Origin: an uncultured Acidobacteriia bacterium
GTDB taxonomy: Bacteria > Acidobacteriota > Terriglobia > Bryobacterales > Bryobacteraceae
Direction: 5' to 3'
NCBI GenBank assembly: GCA_903875575.1
Contig: CAIQWJ010000005.1
Coordinates: 123,914 to 187,913, forward strand
Length of the DNA stretch: 64,000 nucleotides
Shown: piece after piece, positions 53,198 to 63,692 of the stretch
Layout: each line of letters begins with the position of its first letter
How positions within the stretch are numbered: position 1 is the first letter of the stretch
Notes under the pieces: generated by a model
Told to the model about the DNA's origin: nothing
Database searches by the model: none
What the model saw: only the letters and a program-made list of their open reading frames with translations
Made by a program: the position numbers and the translations under genes

Positions 53198-55075
53198 CTA
53201 CCAGATCACATCCTTAGCAATCGCCCGCTTATCATACCCGTCCAGCACATGCACCACCCGAATCTTCTTCATCGTCACCGGCGATAACTGCCCGATCGGC
53301 ACATACACAATCGTCCGCCCAAACCGCGCCGCCACATTCCGAAATACACTTCTGGGCGGCTTCGCCGCCACATACACCACATACTTCTGGATCGAATAAT
53401 CCAGCCCCGCCAGCAACAGCCTCTCCGCCTTCGTCTCCGCGAAATCGTAATCCGGATCCGCCCACACGTCATACATCCGCCGCGCCGGCAGACTCATCAG
53501 AAACCCGCCATACTCCCCCCGCCCAATCCCCGGCCCGATCATATGCTCAAACGGCGGCGTCGAATAAAACGCCATGTCCGACTCGTTCTGGTTCTCCCCC
53601 AGCCACGTCGTCATGTAGTTATACCGGCCCGTCTGGTCGTCGTCAAAGATCACCACAACCGACCCCACCTCGCCATGTACCTTCTGCACATTGCGAACAA
53701 AAATCTTCCCGTCGTGCCAGTTGCGAATCGTCTCCCGCAGATCCACGCCGTCCAGCAGCGAAGACGTAAACGGCTCCACCGTCGTGCGCTCTTCCGAAAG
53801 CACGCTCTTCCCCTTCTTCTTCAGATACCGGCCGAAATTCTCAATCACCATGTCTTCCGGCGGATACGAACAAATGTTCGCGCCATTCAGTTCACTCGCC
53901 CACTCGCCCGGAAACTTTTCCTTCTTCCGCGGCTTCAGGCCCAGCCGACCCATCCGCCGCTTCGTGCTCGGCAACCGCCGCCGCAAATGAATCCGCCGCG
54001 TGTTCAGCCAGATCTCATCGCCCGAAATCTTCACCGTCGGAATATCGCTCGCCGTCTCCTGCGGCCCGTAGCGCGACGCCATCTCCCAAACTTCCCACGC
54101 GTAGTTCTCATCCACAATCGACCGCGCCGCAATCGTCAGATCGAATAACGACGCCGTCAGATCCCGATTCACCAGCGCCAGATTCCGGCTATACTTCCCC
54201 AGCAACCGCCGCTGCCACGCATGAACCTTATCGCCCGTGTTGACTTCATACGCCTGTCCCGCCTCGCGAAACAAAGCAATCTGCACACGCCGCCGATCCA
54301 CCCGCTCATCACCCGACATCGAATCGCGAAACGCCTCATACCGCTCCTGCAGGTACGGATACTCCGACGTAATCTCACCCAGACAATCCGGATGAGGATT
54401 CACCAGTTGCAGCCGCTCCCGCCGCCTCCGCGCCGGCTCCATCTGCGGCTCCTCCATCGCATCCAGCACCGGATCCAGCATGTTCAGCGAGATCACCACC
54501 ATCACCGTCGCCGTCGGGTCCGCCCCCTGCAGCTTCCACGCCACCGCACGCGAAAAATCCTCCACCTCGCGCGTCCGCGTTGGAGGATGCAGCCGATAAG
54601 ACTCTACATATTGTTCGTGTGAAATCGAATGCAGCGCATACGAATCCGGATAACTATCCGAAACGTGCGGCCGCTCGGTCGTGTCAGGATCCGCGAATAC
54701 CACCCGCGCCCCCACCTCATGCGCCGACCGAATCGCTTCCACAAAAGGATCCGTCGGCTCCACCGGCACATACACTGCACGGTCGTCATCCTCATCCCGC
54801 GCATAGACCGACTCACCAGGCTTCCCGCCCAGCGTCGTGTCGTTATAGAAGATCACCGAGATCCGCGGCATCCGCCGGATCGCCCTCAGATACAGGTCTT
54901 CCAGCGTCTCCGGCAGTTCCACCGCCACCACTTCCGGTCGCTCGGCAAGAATGCGCCGCCGCACCTCCAGCGCAAACTCCAGCCGACCCGGCACCACCGG
55001 CACATAGCTGAACCGCCCGCGCTCCAGTCGTCCGAAATCGAACTCAGAGTCCAGCGGGCCTGTGGGGTCTGGCAT
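53198..55075 (-). CDS. Large unknown partner of MoxR ATPase (possible TraB/ChaN-like N-terminus)
   Basis: 625 residues from the ATG at 55075, with GAGGAGG 9 bases upstream; it overlaps the MoxR gene by 32 bases. No signal peptide or TM. The N-terminal 130 residues (G-R-L-E-F-A-L-E-V-R-R-R-I, R-P-E-V-V-A-V-E-L-P-E and P-F-V-E-A-I-R-S-A-H-E-V-G-A) recall the layout of TraB/ChaN/DUF5682-like domains that occur beside MoxR genes. The middle (250-430) is basic; a C-terminal domain (about 450-625) has an acidic cluster V-V-V-I-F-D-D-D-Q-T. No vWA metal motif was found. Function unknown. Confidence 0.65.
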   Translation of the reverse strand: MPDPTGPLDSEFDFGRLERGRFSYVPVVPGRLEFALEVRRRILAERPEVVAVELPETLEDLYLRAIRRMPRISVIFYNDTTLGGKPGESVYARDEDDDRAVYVPVEPTDPFVEAIRSAHEVGARVVFADPDTTERPHVSDSYPDSYALHSISHEQYVESYRLHPPTRTREVEDFSRAVAWKLQGADPTATVMVVISLNMLDPVLDAMEEPQMEPARRRRERLQLVNPHPDCLGEITSEYPYLQERYEAFRDSMSGDERVDRRRVQIALFREAGQAYEVNTGDKVHAWQRRLLGKYSRNLALVNRDLTASLFDLTIAARSIVDENYAWEVWEMASRYGPQETASDIPTVKISGDEIWLNTRRIHLRRRLPSTKRRMGRLGLKPRKKEKFPGEWASELNGANICSYPPEDMVIENFGRYLKKKGKSVLSEERTTVEPFTSSLLDGVDLRETIRNWHDGKIFVRNVQKVHGEVGSVVVIFDDDQTGRYNYMTTWLGENQNESDMAFYSTPPFEHMIGPGIGRGEYGGFLMSLPARRMYDVWADPDYDFAETKAERLLLAGLDYSIQKYVVYVAAKPPRSVFRNVAARFGRTIVYVPIGQLSPVTMKKIRVVHVLDGYDKRAIAKDVIW

Positions 55076-55886
55076 ACCGCAACGCCTCCTCACCCAGAGT
55101 TTCCAGCACCGCCGTCTCCAGCGCCATCTTCTCGTGGTCGCGACCCATTGACAAACTCTTCAGCTTCGTCGCAAACCGCGCAATGTTGATGCCGTCGCGC
55201 ACGCTGTAGCGCTCATCCGCCGCATGTGCCTGCTGCAGAAACTCCGTCACATACATCAGGACGCCGTCTTCGGCAAACGGCAGATTCTCTTTCAGAATCT
55301 GATACTCCTCGTCCTTCTCCGGGAAATCGATCAGCAGCTGCGGCTGTAGCCGCGAATGAATATACTCCGGCAATTCAAACGTCGAAGAGTCGTCATTCAT
55401 CGTCGTCACAAACCGGAAATCCGCATGCGCCCGAATCTTCACGCCCGCCACAATGCTTTCCACATAGCGACGGTTATCCAGCAGCGGAGCCAGGCTTGCC
55501 CAGCTCTTCTCGCTCATGCGATTGCCTTCGTCCAGAATCACCACGCCGCCGGTAATCATCGCACTCACCAAAGGCGACGCCACATACCGCAGCTTCCCCG
55601 CCCCTTCAATCACGGGCGTAACGAGAAGATCCTCCGGCCGCGTATCCAGCGTGGCCTGCATGATGAACACATCGCGCCCCAGCCGTTTCGCGGCGGCATA
55701 AGCAAGAGTAGTCTTACCCACGCCGGGCTTGCCAATCAGCCGCGGATTCATCGGCATATCCGCGTCGTCCACCACCATCCACGCGGCCAGCAACTGCCGC
55801 ATGAGTTCTTCCTGCCCCACCCACCGGGTAGTCAGTTCATCCGGATGCCCCAGATGCAGTACGACGCCTTCTATCTCAACTGTCAT
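55044..55886 (-). CDS. MoxR-like AAA+ ATPase, second copy
   Basis: 280 residues. Walker A G-K-P-G-V-G-K-T at 52-59, Walker B G-G-V-V-I-L-D-E-G-N near 110, sensor F-V-T-T-M-N-D-D and R-finger region Y-I-H-S-R-L-Q-P. Short compared with the operon MoxR (338). Upstream partner of the 625-residue protein, with overlapping genes. The upstream region is only 41 bases to the permease stop, so it may be transcribed with the permease. Confidence 0.88.
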   Translation of the reverse strand: MTVEIEGVVLHLGHPDELTTRWVGQEELMRQLLAAWMVVDDADMPMNPRLIGKPGVGKTTLAYAAAKRLGRDVFIMQATLDTRPEDLLVTPVIEGAGKLRYVASPLVSAMITGGVVILDEGNRMSEKSWASLAPLLDNRRYVESIVAGVKIRAHADFRFVTTMNDDSSTFELPEYIHSRLQPQLLIDFPEKDEEYQILKENLPFAEDGVLMYVTEFLQQAHAADERYSVRDGINIARFATKLKSLSMGRDHEKMALETAVLETLGEEALRYARPHRPAGL

Positions 55887-55927
55887 GAAGTCTCATTGTA
55901 ACGATGCTGTGCTGACCAGGTACCCCC

Positions 55928-57283
55928 TCAAGCTCCTCTTGGCGTACTTTGCGCCCCCTTTGCGCCCTTTGCGCAAAAAGCAGCCCACACGCAAACCCCC
56001 AGCCCCACAATCCCCACCCCCAGCCCCAGCGCATTCACCTGCACCCCAAACACCTTCCCCACCGGCTCCGCATCGTTCCGGATCACCGCCATCACCAGCA
56101 GCCCCAGCGGAGCCAATCCAATCCCCACCGCCCCGGCCATCCCCCCCGGCACCCGATACGGCCGCACCAGCCCCGGCTCCCGCACCCGCAACACCACCAG
56201 CGCCGCAAACTCCAGCAAAATACTCAACCCGGTCAGCAGCACATCCAGCATGATGAGTTTCGAAAAACTCATCCCCAGGCAAAACGCCCACGCCCCCGCG
56301 CACGACATCACCGCCACCCACGGCGCATTCGACTTCACGTGCCGCTTCGCCAGCACACCCGGCAGAAACCCATCCTCCGCCATCGCCGCCGGCAGCCTCG
56401 AATACGACATCGTCAGCGCATTCAGCGTCCCCGCGGCCCCAATCATCCCGGCCCCGATCAGCGCCGCCGCCATCCACCCGCCCCCGCCAATCGCCCGTGC
56501 CACATCCGGCCACCCGCCCGTCGTCCACTTCGCCGCATCCAGCCCCGTCAGCGCCACCGCCCCGATCGGCACCACATACGTCACCGCCACCAGCACCACC
56601 CCCACCGCCATCGCCATCGGATAAGTGCGCTGCGGCCGCTCCACCTCCCCCGCAATCGTCGTCGAGTTATCCCACCCCATGTAATTCCACATCGCCACCA
56701 GCATCCCCGCCAGCAGATCGACATGCTTCACCCCAGCCGCGCCCAACCCGCCAGCCGACGCCCCGGCATGCATTCCCGCCCAAACCGCCAGCACCACAAA
56801 CGGAGCCAACAACAACACCGTCATCGCCAGCGACCCCTGCCCTACCGCGCTTGCCCCCATCACATTCCAAACCGCGCACACAGCAATCAGCAAAACTCCA
56901 ATCGCGATCCCCCTGCCACCCGCCGTCAGCCCCGGCGACACACGGCTCAAATAGCTCACAAACAGCGTCGGATAAATCGCCATATCGAAGATGCTGCCCG
57001 CCAGCGACAGCCATCCTTCCTGGAACCCCCAGAAGCCGCCCATCGCGCGATGCACCCAGCGATAATACCCGCCATCTTCCGGAATTGCGCTCGAAAGTTC
57101 GCTCACCATCAGCGCCGTCGGCAGACTCCAGATCACAGGCGTGATCAGCAAAATCAAAATCGCCCCCAGATACCCGGACGACCCGACAATATCCTCCAGC
57201 CCGAACGGCCCCCCGGCCACCATCAGATAGATCGCGCCCACCAAAGGCCAAAGCGTGACCTTCTTCTGAGTCACCTCTGACAC
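55928..57283 (-). CDS. APC-family amino-acid permease
   Basis: 451 residues with about 12 TM helices, starting M-S-E-V-T-Q-K-K and the P-L-V-G-A-I-Y-L-M-V-A-G-G-P-F-G-L-E motif (helix 1, about 12-30) of amino acid/polyamine antiporters. Likely imports amino acids or related amines; substrate unassigned. The last dozen codons lie in the GCAAAG short tandem repeat, so the C-terminus (A-K-G-A-K-G-A-Q) is repeat-derived. The start overlaps the mutM stop by 13 bases. Confidence 0.88.
   Translation of the reverse strand: MSEVTQKKVTLWPLVGAIYLMVAGGPFGLEDIVGSSGYLGAILILLITPVIWSLPTALMVSELSSAIPEDGGYYRWVHRAMGGFWGFQEGWLSLAGSIFDMAIYPTLFVSYLSRVSPGLTAGGRGIAIGVLLIAVCAVWNVMGASAVGQGSLAMTVLLLAPFVVLAVWAGMHAGASAGGLGAAGVKHVDLLAGMLVAMWNYMGWDNSTTIAGEVERPQRTYPMAMAVGVVLVAVTYVVPIGAVALTGLDAAKWTTGGWPDVARAIGGGGWMAAALIGAGMIGAAGTLNALTMSYSRLPAAMAEDGFLPGVLAKRHVKSNAPWVAVMSCAGAWAFCLGMSFSKLIMLDVLLTGLSILLEFAALVVLRVREPGLVRPYRVPGGMAGAVGIGLAPLGLLVMAVIRNDAEPVGKVFGVQVNALGLGVGIVGLGVCVWAAFCAKGAKGAQSTPRGA
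55947..55975. repeat. GCGCAAAG short tandem repeat inside permease 3' end
   Basis: Three copies of CTTTGCGC (plus strand) at 55947, 55958 and 55967, encoding the permease C-terminus. Same element as the one at 58391-58424. Confidence 0.75.
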
Positions 57284-58059
57284 CGCCCGCAGTAATGCGT
57301 CCCCCGCTGCCCCACCAAAATCCGCTTAATCTCCGCCCCGCAATTCACGCAAGGCTCCCCTGTCCGCTGGTACACCCGATGCGCCGTCTGAAAGCTCCCC
57401 TGGCATCCCTCCGCATCCACATAGTTGGATATCGAAGACCCTCGCGCCTCAATCGCCTCCCGCAGCACCTCCTGCATCGCGCGATATACCCGACCCACTC
57501 TCTCCGCGCCCAGCGACGCCGCCATCCGCTTCGGATTCACACCCGCCCGAAACAGCGCCTCATCCGCATAAATATTCCCCACCCCGCGCACAACGCTCTG
57601 ATTCAGCAGCACCGCCTTCACCGGCGACCGCCGCAGCTTCAACCGCCGCCCAAACTCCCCTTCCGAAACCTCCAGCGGCTCCGGCCCCAGCGCGGCAACT
57701 CGCGCGGGCAACGAAACCCCGTACTCAATGCGCCCAAACTGCCGTGGATCCTCATAAACCAGCGATCCCTGATCCAGCGTCAGCACAGCATGAGTCCACT
57801 TCGTAAGTTCCCCATCCACCAGCAGCCTCCCGGTCATCCCCAGATGCACCACCAGAAAACCCTGATCGAGTGCAATCGCAATAAACTTCCCATGCCGCGT
57901 GACGCCGGTAATCTTCCGCCCCACCAGCGCTTCCGCCGTCTCGCGCGCGTCGCCGATGAGCACCCGCAGGCCGGTAAACTCCGCGCTCAAAATCCGACGA
58001 CCTGTAATCTTAGGCCGCAGCGTCCGCACCACCGTCTCTACTTCAGGTAACTCAGGCAT
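57271..58059 (-). CDS. mutM: Formamidopyrimidine-DNA glycosylase
   Basis: 262 residues from the ATG at 58059. After Met removal the catalytic Pro and Glu are in P-E-L-P-E-V-E-T; the helix-two-turn-helix segment contains G-V-G-N-I-Y-A-D-E-A; the C-terminal zinc finger is C-V-N-C...C-G-R-C. It removes oxidised purines such as 8-oxoguanine. Overlaps the Rieske gene by 8 bases and the permease by 13. Confidence 0.95.
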   Translation of the reverse strand: MPELPEVETVVRTLRPKITGRRILSAEFTGLRVLIGDARETAEALVGRKITGVTRHGKFIAIALDQGFLVVHLGMTGRLLVDGELTKWTHAVLTLDQGSLVYEDPRQFGRIEYGVSLPARVAALGPEPLEVSEGEFGRRLKLRRSPVKAVLLNQSVVRGVGNIYADEALFRAGVNPKRMAASLGAERVGRVYRAMQEVLREAIEARGSSISNYVDAEGCQGSFQTAHRVYQRTGEPCVNCGAEIKRILVGQRGTHYCGRCQR

Positions 58060-58369
58060 CCTGCTCCGGCAAATCCACCAGCACCGCGCCACCCTCCACC
58101 TTCACTGCATACACCGGCACACCCATCCGGTCATCCACCAGGCAGGCCCCGCTCTTCGAATCGAACTCCCACATATGCCAGGGACAAACCACCATCCCCT
58201 GAATCACCGTCCCCTGCCCCAGCGGCCCGCCCTCATGCGGACAAACCCCGCCCATCGCGCGCAGTTCCCCGCCCGCATTGCAGATCGCAAATAACTCCCC
58301 GCCATGCTCAACTTCAATCACGGAATCCCGCTGCAGTTCACCAATACTCGCAAGTTTCGTCCAAGCCAT
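58052..58369 (-). CDS. Rieske [2Fe-2S] ferredoxin-like protein
   Basis: 105 residues from the ATG at 58369. The cluster ligands are Cys43, His45, Cys62 and His65 in C-P-H-E-G-G and C-P-W-H-M-W. Single-domain Rieske ferredoxins feed electrons to oxygenases or other enzymes; partner not evident. The frame continues to 58519 but that part comes from a repeat and lacks a ribosome site. Confidence 0.9.
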   Translation of the reverse strand: MAWTKLASIGELQRDSVIEVEHGGELFAICNAGGELRAMGGVCPHEGGPLGQGTVIQGMVVCPWHMWEFDSKSGACLVDDRMGVPVYAVKVEGGAVLVDLPEQDA

Positions 58370-58390
58370 GCCTAACAGTGTATTGCCTTT

Positions 58391-58424
58391 CTTTGCACCC
58401 TTTGCGACCTTTGCGCCTTTGCGT
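58391..58424. repeat. GCGCAAAG short tandem repeat upstream of Rieske gene
   Basis: Four CTTTGC(A/G)N units on the plus strand at 58391, 58400, 58409 and 58417, 22 bases upstream of the Rieske ATG and next to the terminator of the PEP-CTERM gene. Confidence 0.75.
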
Positions 58425-58426
58425 GC

Positions 58427-58467
58427 AAAAAAATCCGCCGCGCAGGATACCCTCCCACGCAGCGGAT
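58427..58467 (-). terminator. Terminator after PEP-CTERM gene
   Basis: Minus-strand stem ATCCGC/GCGGAT (58462-58467 with 58433-58438) with extra internal pairing, followed by seven T residues. It lies 26 bases after the stop codon. Confidence 0.65.
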
Positions 58468-58493
58468 CACCACCAACGAAACTAATGAAGTTC

Positions 58494-59162
58494 TTACGCG
58501 CGCTTGCGACGCACCGCAATCAGCCCGGCCAGCCCGCTCAGCGAAAGCAGCACAGTACCCGGCTCGGGCGTGGCGGAATTGACCGTCGTGTTGTAAGAGT
58601 CTCTCGCATCGTACGAAGAACCCCCACCGCCGGCCGTATCGAACTTAATCACGAGTGCCCAGTAGCTCTTCGCCGGCGAGAGCGGGTCGTCGCAATAGAG
58701 CGTTCCCGGCGAGCAACCGTTCGCGCCAGCCGTATAATTATTCCCAAACTGCGCAAACCCGTCAGTCAGCGATCCCAGCGGATTGTTCTGCCACTGCGTC
58801 AGCACCATCGTATAAGCTCCGGCATTCCACGGCTGCGAAGCACCGGCATCGTTGCAATCGGTGGGCCCCGGCCCGAACGGCGCTAAACCCGCACCGCAAC
58901 TGGGCGCACCGTTTGGTATGGGCCATACCTGGCTCCCATCACTGTTCTGATACATCGTCAGGATCGACCAGAATCCGCCAATCGCGCCGTCCGTCGTATA
59001 AGCCGTGAGCGTTTCCGTGCTCGGCAGCGTGATGTTGATAAACGCTTCTCCGTCGTCGCCCGTGAAGTTGCCAGAGTAATTAAAGGTAACGGTGCCGGCC
59101 ATGGCGCTCGACGCCAGCAGCACAACCCCCGAAATCATTTTTAGTAAGAAGCTCTTCTGCAT
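58494..59162 (-). CDS. PEP-CTERM sorted secreted protein
   Basis: 222 residues from the ATG at 59162, with a signal peptide (about 1-24, L-L-A-S-S-A-M-A-G). The C-terminus is a PEP-CTERM sorting signal: T-P-E-P-G-T motif, TM helix (V-L-L-S-L-S-G-L-A-G-L-I-A-V) and R-R-K-R-A tail, recognised by exosortase in EPS-producing bacteria. The middle is beta-rich without a known domain. No exosortase gene lies in the window. The start could be 9 codons earlier. Confidence 0.85.
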   Translation of the reverse strand: MQKSFLLKMISGVVLLASSAMAGTVTFNYSGNFTGDDGEAFINITLPSTETLTAYTTDGAIGGFWSILTMYQNSDGSQVWPIPNGAPSCGAGLAPFGPGPTDCNDAGASQPWNAGAYTMVLTQWQNNPLGSLTDGFAQFGNNYTAGANGCSPGTLYCDDPLSPAKSYWALVIKFDTAGGGGSSYDARDSYNTTVNSATPEPGTVLLSLSGLAGLIAVRRKRA

Positions 59163-59312
59163 AGAATTTGTGATTTCCTCCGAAATCAAACGTTCTGGCT
59201 ATTGTACTCCACCCCATCGGCATCATGGGGATTTTTTTACGGTCGATTCGGCCTGTTTCGTACCTGAATCTGCCCCACAACAGCATTTCTCCCGTAACCC
59301 GATTATTCACGC

Positions 59313-59358
59313 CCTTATCTGAAATAATACTTATCTAAATAAAACTTATCTAAATAAA
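59313..59358. repeat. 15-bp AT-rich tandem repeat (VNTR)
   Basis: Two exact copies of ACTTATCTAAATAAA (59329-59343, 59344-59358) after a degenerate 16-base copy (59313-59328). The paralogous leader at 62.3 kb has one partial unit. Confidence 0.85.
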
Positions 59359-59363
59359 ACTTG

Positions 59364-59376
59364 CCCCCCCCCCCCC
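59364..59376. repeat. C13 homopolymer
   Basis: Thirteen consecutive C residues 84 bases upstream of the collagen-like gene start; only C5 at the corresponding position of the paralogue. Slippage-prone. Confidence 0.9.
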
Positions 59377-59459
59377 AGGTTCTAGGCAATAATAACGGGA
59401 ACGTCCAAACTGCGGGCAGGTGATGAACGAGCCACGCACGACGGAGGAAACTTACGAAG

Positions 59460-61178
<1,719 letters not shown>

Positions 61179-61204
61179 GCGCACGGATACAAACACAACA
61201 ACCC

Positions 61205-61243
61205 AAAAGGCCTGCTCTTCACGGAGCAGGCCTTTTGCTTTTC
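61205..61243 (+). terminator. Terminator of collagen-like gene
   Basis: 13-bp stem AAAAGGCCTGCTC and complement (61205-61217, 61224-61236) around a 6-base loop, followed by GCTTTT. 27 bases after the stop. Confidence 0.88.
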
Positions 61244-61424
61244 AGAACCCGCAGGTTTTCATCAGGGGATCAAGCCCGCAGCACGCCCCGCTGAGTTACG
61301 CCGCTCACAAAGAGTTTGCGTGGCCGGTTTCCAACCGGCCTTCCCATTTCAGGTCAGACCCCTCCTGCGCTTCGCCTGGCCCCGAAGCGCCGGCAGGCAC
61401 AGTTCATCTCTATTTGATCTTCGA

Positions 61425-61439
61425 TTCCCAATTTGGGAA
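61425..61439. promoter_or_regulatory. Putative HigA operator
   Basis: TTCCCAA T TTGGGAA, perfect 7-bp arms, 8 bases upstream of the higB TTG start. Position and symmetry fit autoregulation by an HTH antitoxin. Confidence 0.55.
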
Positions 61440-61447
61440 CATACATT

Positions 61448-61732
61448 TTGAGAGTGATCAGCCGCAAGGCAATTCGCGAATTCACCAGGGAAAACCCGGA
61501 CGCGACCGCACCTCTCTCCATCTGGCACAAGGAAGTCACCAATGATGGCTGGAAATCGACTTCTGACTTGCGGGCGACTTTTCGCGACGCTGATATCGTC
61601 GGCGACAAAGTTGTCTTCAACATCGCGCGAAACCGTTACCGGCTGATCGCATTCGTCGCATATCGTGCGCGCAAAGTTTTTATCAAAGCGATTCTCACCC
61701 ACAAACAGTACGACAAGGAGACCTGGAAATGA
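61448..61732 (+). CDS. higB: HigB-type mRNA interferase toxin
   Basis: 94 residues from TTG at 61448; a TTG at 61433 falls inside the palindrome. R-V-I-S-R-K-A-I-R-E-F opening, W-K-S-T-S-D-L, V-V-F-N-I-A-R-N-R-Y-R-L-I and the final T-H-K-Q-Y-D-K are the family landmarks, with the catalytic His/Tyr/Asp tail. Overlaps higA by 4 bases (ATGA). Confidence 0.88.
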   Translation: MRVISRKAIREFTRENPDATAPLSIWHKEVTNDGWKSTSDLRATFRDADIVGDKVVFNIARNRYRLIAFVAYRARKVFIKAILTHKQYDKETWK

Positions 61733-62163
61733 CCACCCTCACCGACGTCGCCATCGCCAGTCCGCCGGAAGTCGATGCAAAGCGCTATGGACGTCTTCTG
61801 ACAAAATTCGCACCCAAAGTCATCGAAACCGAGAGAGAAAACGACGCCGCTCTGGCCATAGTCGAACGCCTGCTGGAGAAAGGTGAAAACCACCTGACTC
61901 CCGAAGAACGCGTCATCTTTGACCTTCTGACCGTCCTGATCGAAAACTTCGAGGACCGCGCATATCCGATCCCCGAAGCAGCCCCCAAAGACGTCCTGCG
62001 CGATCTCATGGAACATCGCGATCTGAAGCCGGCGGATATCGCCCCGTTAGTCGGTTCACGCGCGAAGGTCTCCGAAATCCTCTCCGGCAAACGAGCCATC
62101 AGCAAAGAACAGGCCCGCCGCCTCGGAGAATTCTTCAAAGTATCCCCCGCCGCTTTTATCTGA
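61729..62163 (+). CDS. higA: HigA-type antitoxin
   Basis: 144 residues. N-terminal toxin-binding region (Y-G-R-L-L-T-K-F-A-P-K-V-I-E-T-E) and C-terminal Xre HTH (about 92-142, L-K-P-A-D-I-A-P-L-V-G-S and K-V-S-E-I-L-S-G-K-R-A-I). Long type of HigA. Located between two collagen-like paralogues and probably represses higBA through the upstream palindrome. Confidence 0.9.
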   Translation: MTTLTDVAIASPPEVDAKRYGRLLTKFAPKVIETERENDAALAIVERLLEKGENHLTPEERVIFDLLTVLIENFEDRAYPIPEAAPKDVLRDLMEHRDLKPADIAPLVGSRAKVSEILSGKRAISKEQARRLGEFFKVSPAAFI

Positions 62164-62412
62164 GGTTGGCGCGAGGCTTACCGCGGCTCCACCCGCACCT
62201 CGCCGGATTCAAAGCATCAGAAACGCCCGGACAGGCCCCCAGGCACCGCACAACCGCATTTCTCCCGCAACCCGACGATTCACGCTCCTGTACGGAAATA
62301 ACCTTTAAATAAACTTGCCCCCACGCCTCGGTTTGAGGCGATACTATCTAAAAGGCCCAAATGGCATCGGAGTCTCATCCGGAGCCATGTCCCACCGAGG
62401 AGACTTTCGCCA

Positions 62413-63692
62413 ATGAGAACCAACCAGCGCACCCGCAGCATGAAGAACCTGCTGTTCAGCCTCACCCTGCTGCCACTCGCCGCTTTCGCACAGACCGTTC
62501 CGCTCACACAGGATGCGTACGTGGTGGCGGGCAACGCCAGCAACTTCGGCGGCACCGTGTCCATGAATGTCAACGGCGTCAACAATTCGCAATCGCTCAC
62601 GCAGTTTGACCTTTCCTCTCTCTCCGGCATCACCGCCGCCAACATTTCCAGAGCCACCCTGACCATCTTCGTCAACAAAGTCACCGCCGCCGGGAACATC
62701 AACATCTCCGCCGCCAACGGCGCATGGACCGAATCGACCGTGAACGGAACCAACGTCCCCGTGGCGGCAGCCGCAGTCTCCAGCGGCCTCAACATTTCCG
62801 CCGCCGGCGTTTACGTCTCTGTCGACGCCACCAACGCCGTCAAAGCCTGACATCCACCAGCAACAACGGTTTCATCATCACCCCGGCCGATGGCACCGTG
62901 AACATCGCCATCGATACCAAGGAAAGCTCCACCACCAGCCATCCCGCAACCCTGACAGTCCTCCTCACCGCCACCGGTGCAACGGGCGCAACCGGTACGG
63001 CGGGCAATAACGGCATCAATGGATCTACCGGCGCAACTGGTGCAACTGGCGCAACCGGCGCGGTGGGTTCCAGTGCCAACATGAATGTCCTGGATGCGAC
63101 CGGCCACATCCTTGGAGTGATGAACGGTGGCGTGAATGGCTCATCGGTCGGAGTACGCACGCAGAACGGATACACCTTCTATATCAATCTGGATGGTAAG
63201 TTTCCTCCATCTCAGTTGTGGTGGACTGGTACGACGTCGTGTACCGGTACCGCGTACCTCAACGACGGCCTGGATAAGGGTGGCGGCGCCACCATTTACG
63301 GCAAGACTGCCGTTTTCTCCGTTTACTCGAACGCAATCCTGACTACGGGCTCCAGTGGCGGCCTGGTAACCTCGGTTTTCGCAGGTGGCGCGGTTCATAG
63401 CGGGGAGAAAGCCGGCCTGCAATTCAATGGCACCAGCAGCCCGAACCCGAGCGGCAGCGCCGCTTGCAACACCACCCTGGGCTCAGACGTCGGCTTTGGG
63501 GGTTGGGCGCTGACAAACCTGGGCAGTGCGACCGCCGCCGCTGCGACGCTCGGGTGGCCTGCAGGAACCATCCTCACCACCTGCACCGTATCGACGCAGG
63601 CTTCGAGCACAAGCGGCCAAAGCACCGTGTATGGACCCATCCTGAATCAAGGCAGCACGATGTGCGTAGCCGGACCGCTGCAACTACCGTAG
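62413..63692 (+). pseudogene. Collagen-like paralogue with 4-bp frameshift
   Basis: Residues 1-145 reproduce the signal peptide and DNRLRE-like domain of the 59460 gene almost exactly, then hit TGA at 62848-62850. Compared with the paralogue, four bases of a CTGGCTG micro-repeat are missing at 62849/62850; the remaining sequence resumes in the next frame to 63692, with a short collagen-like stretch (about 62970-63066) and a distinct C-terminal domain rich in Gly/Ser. If the deletion were restored, a protein of about 427 residues would result. It could be a true pseudogene or an off-phase allele. Confidence 0.8.

Larger units (their letters stand above)
59272..59459 (+). promoter_or_regulatory. 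Variable leader of collagen-like gene, shared with paralogue
   Basis: Contains a block homologous to 62245-62325 upstream of the second paralogue (both hold CATTTCTCCCG(T/C)AACCCGA). In this copy it is enlarged by a 15-bp VNTR (59313-59358) and a C13 run, and followed by a GGAGG site before the ATG. A short ORF starting at 59423 overlaps the start codon in another frame. Confidence 0.7.

Noticed and set aside
55949..57280. 443-residue His/Arg/Pro-rich plus-strand frame
   Set aside because: Antisense shadow of the APC permease; composition is unlike a real protein.
58370..58519. Basic extension of the Rieske protein
   Set aside because: Encoded by the GCAAAG repeat and the PEP-CTERM terminator region; no ribosome site.
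62848..62850. Selenocysteine or readthrough TGA in collagen-like paralogue
   Set aside because: Direct comparison with the paralogue shows a 4-base deletion; the matching protein sequence continues in a different frame, not after the TGA in the same frame.
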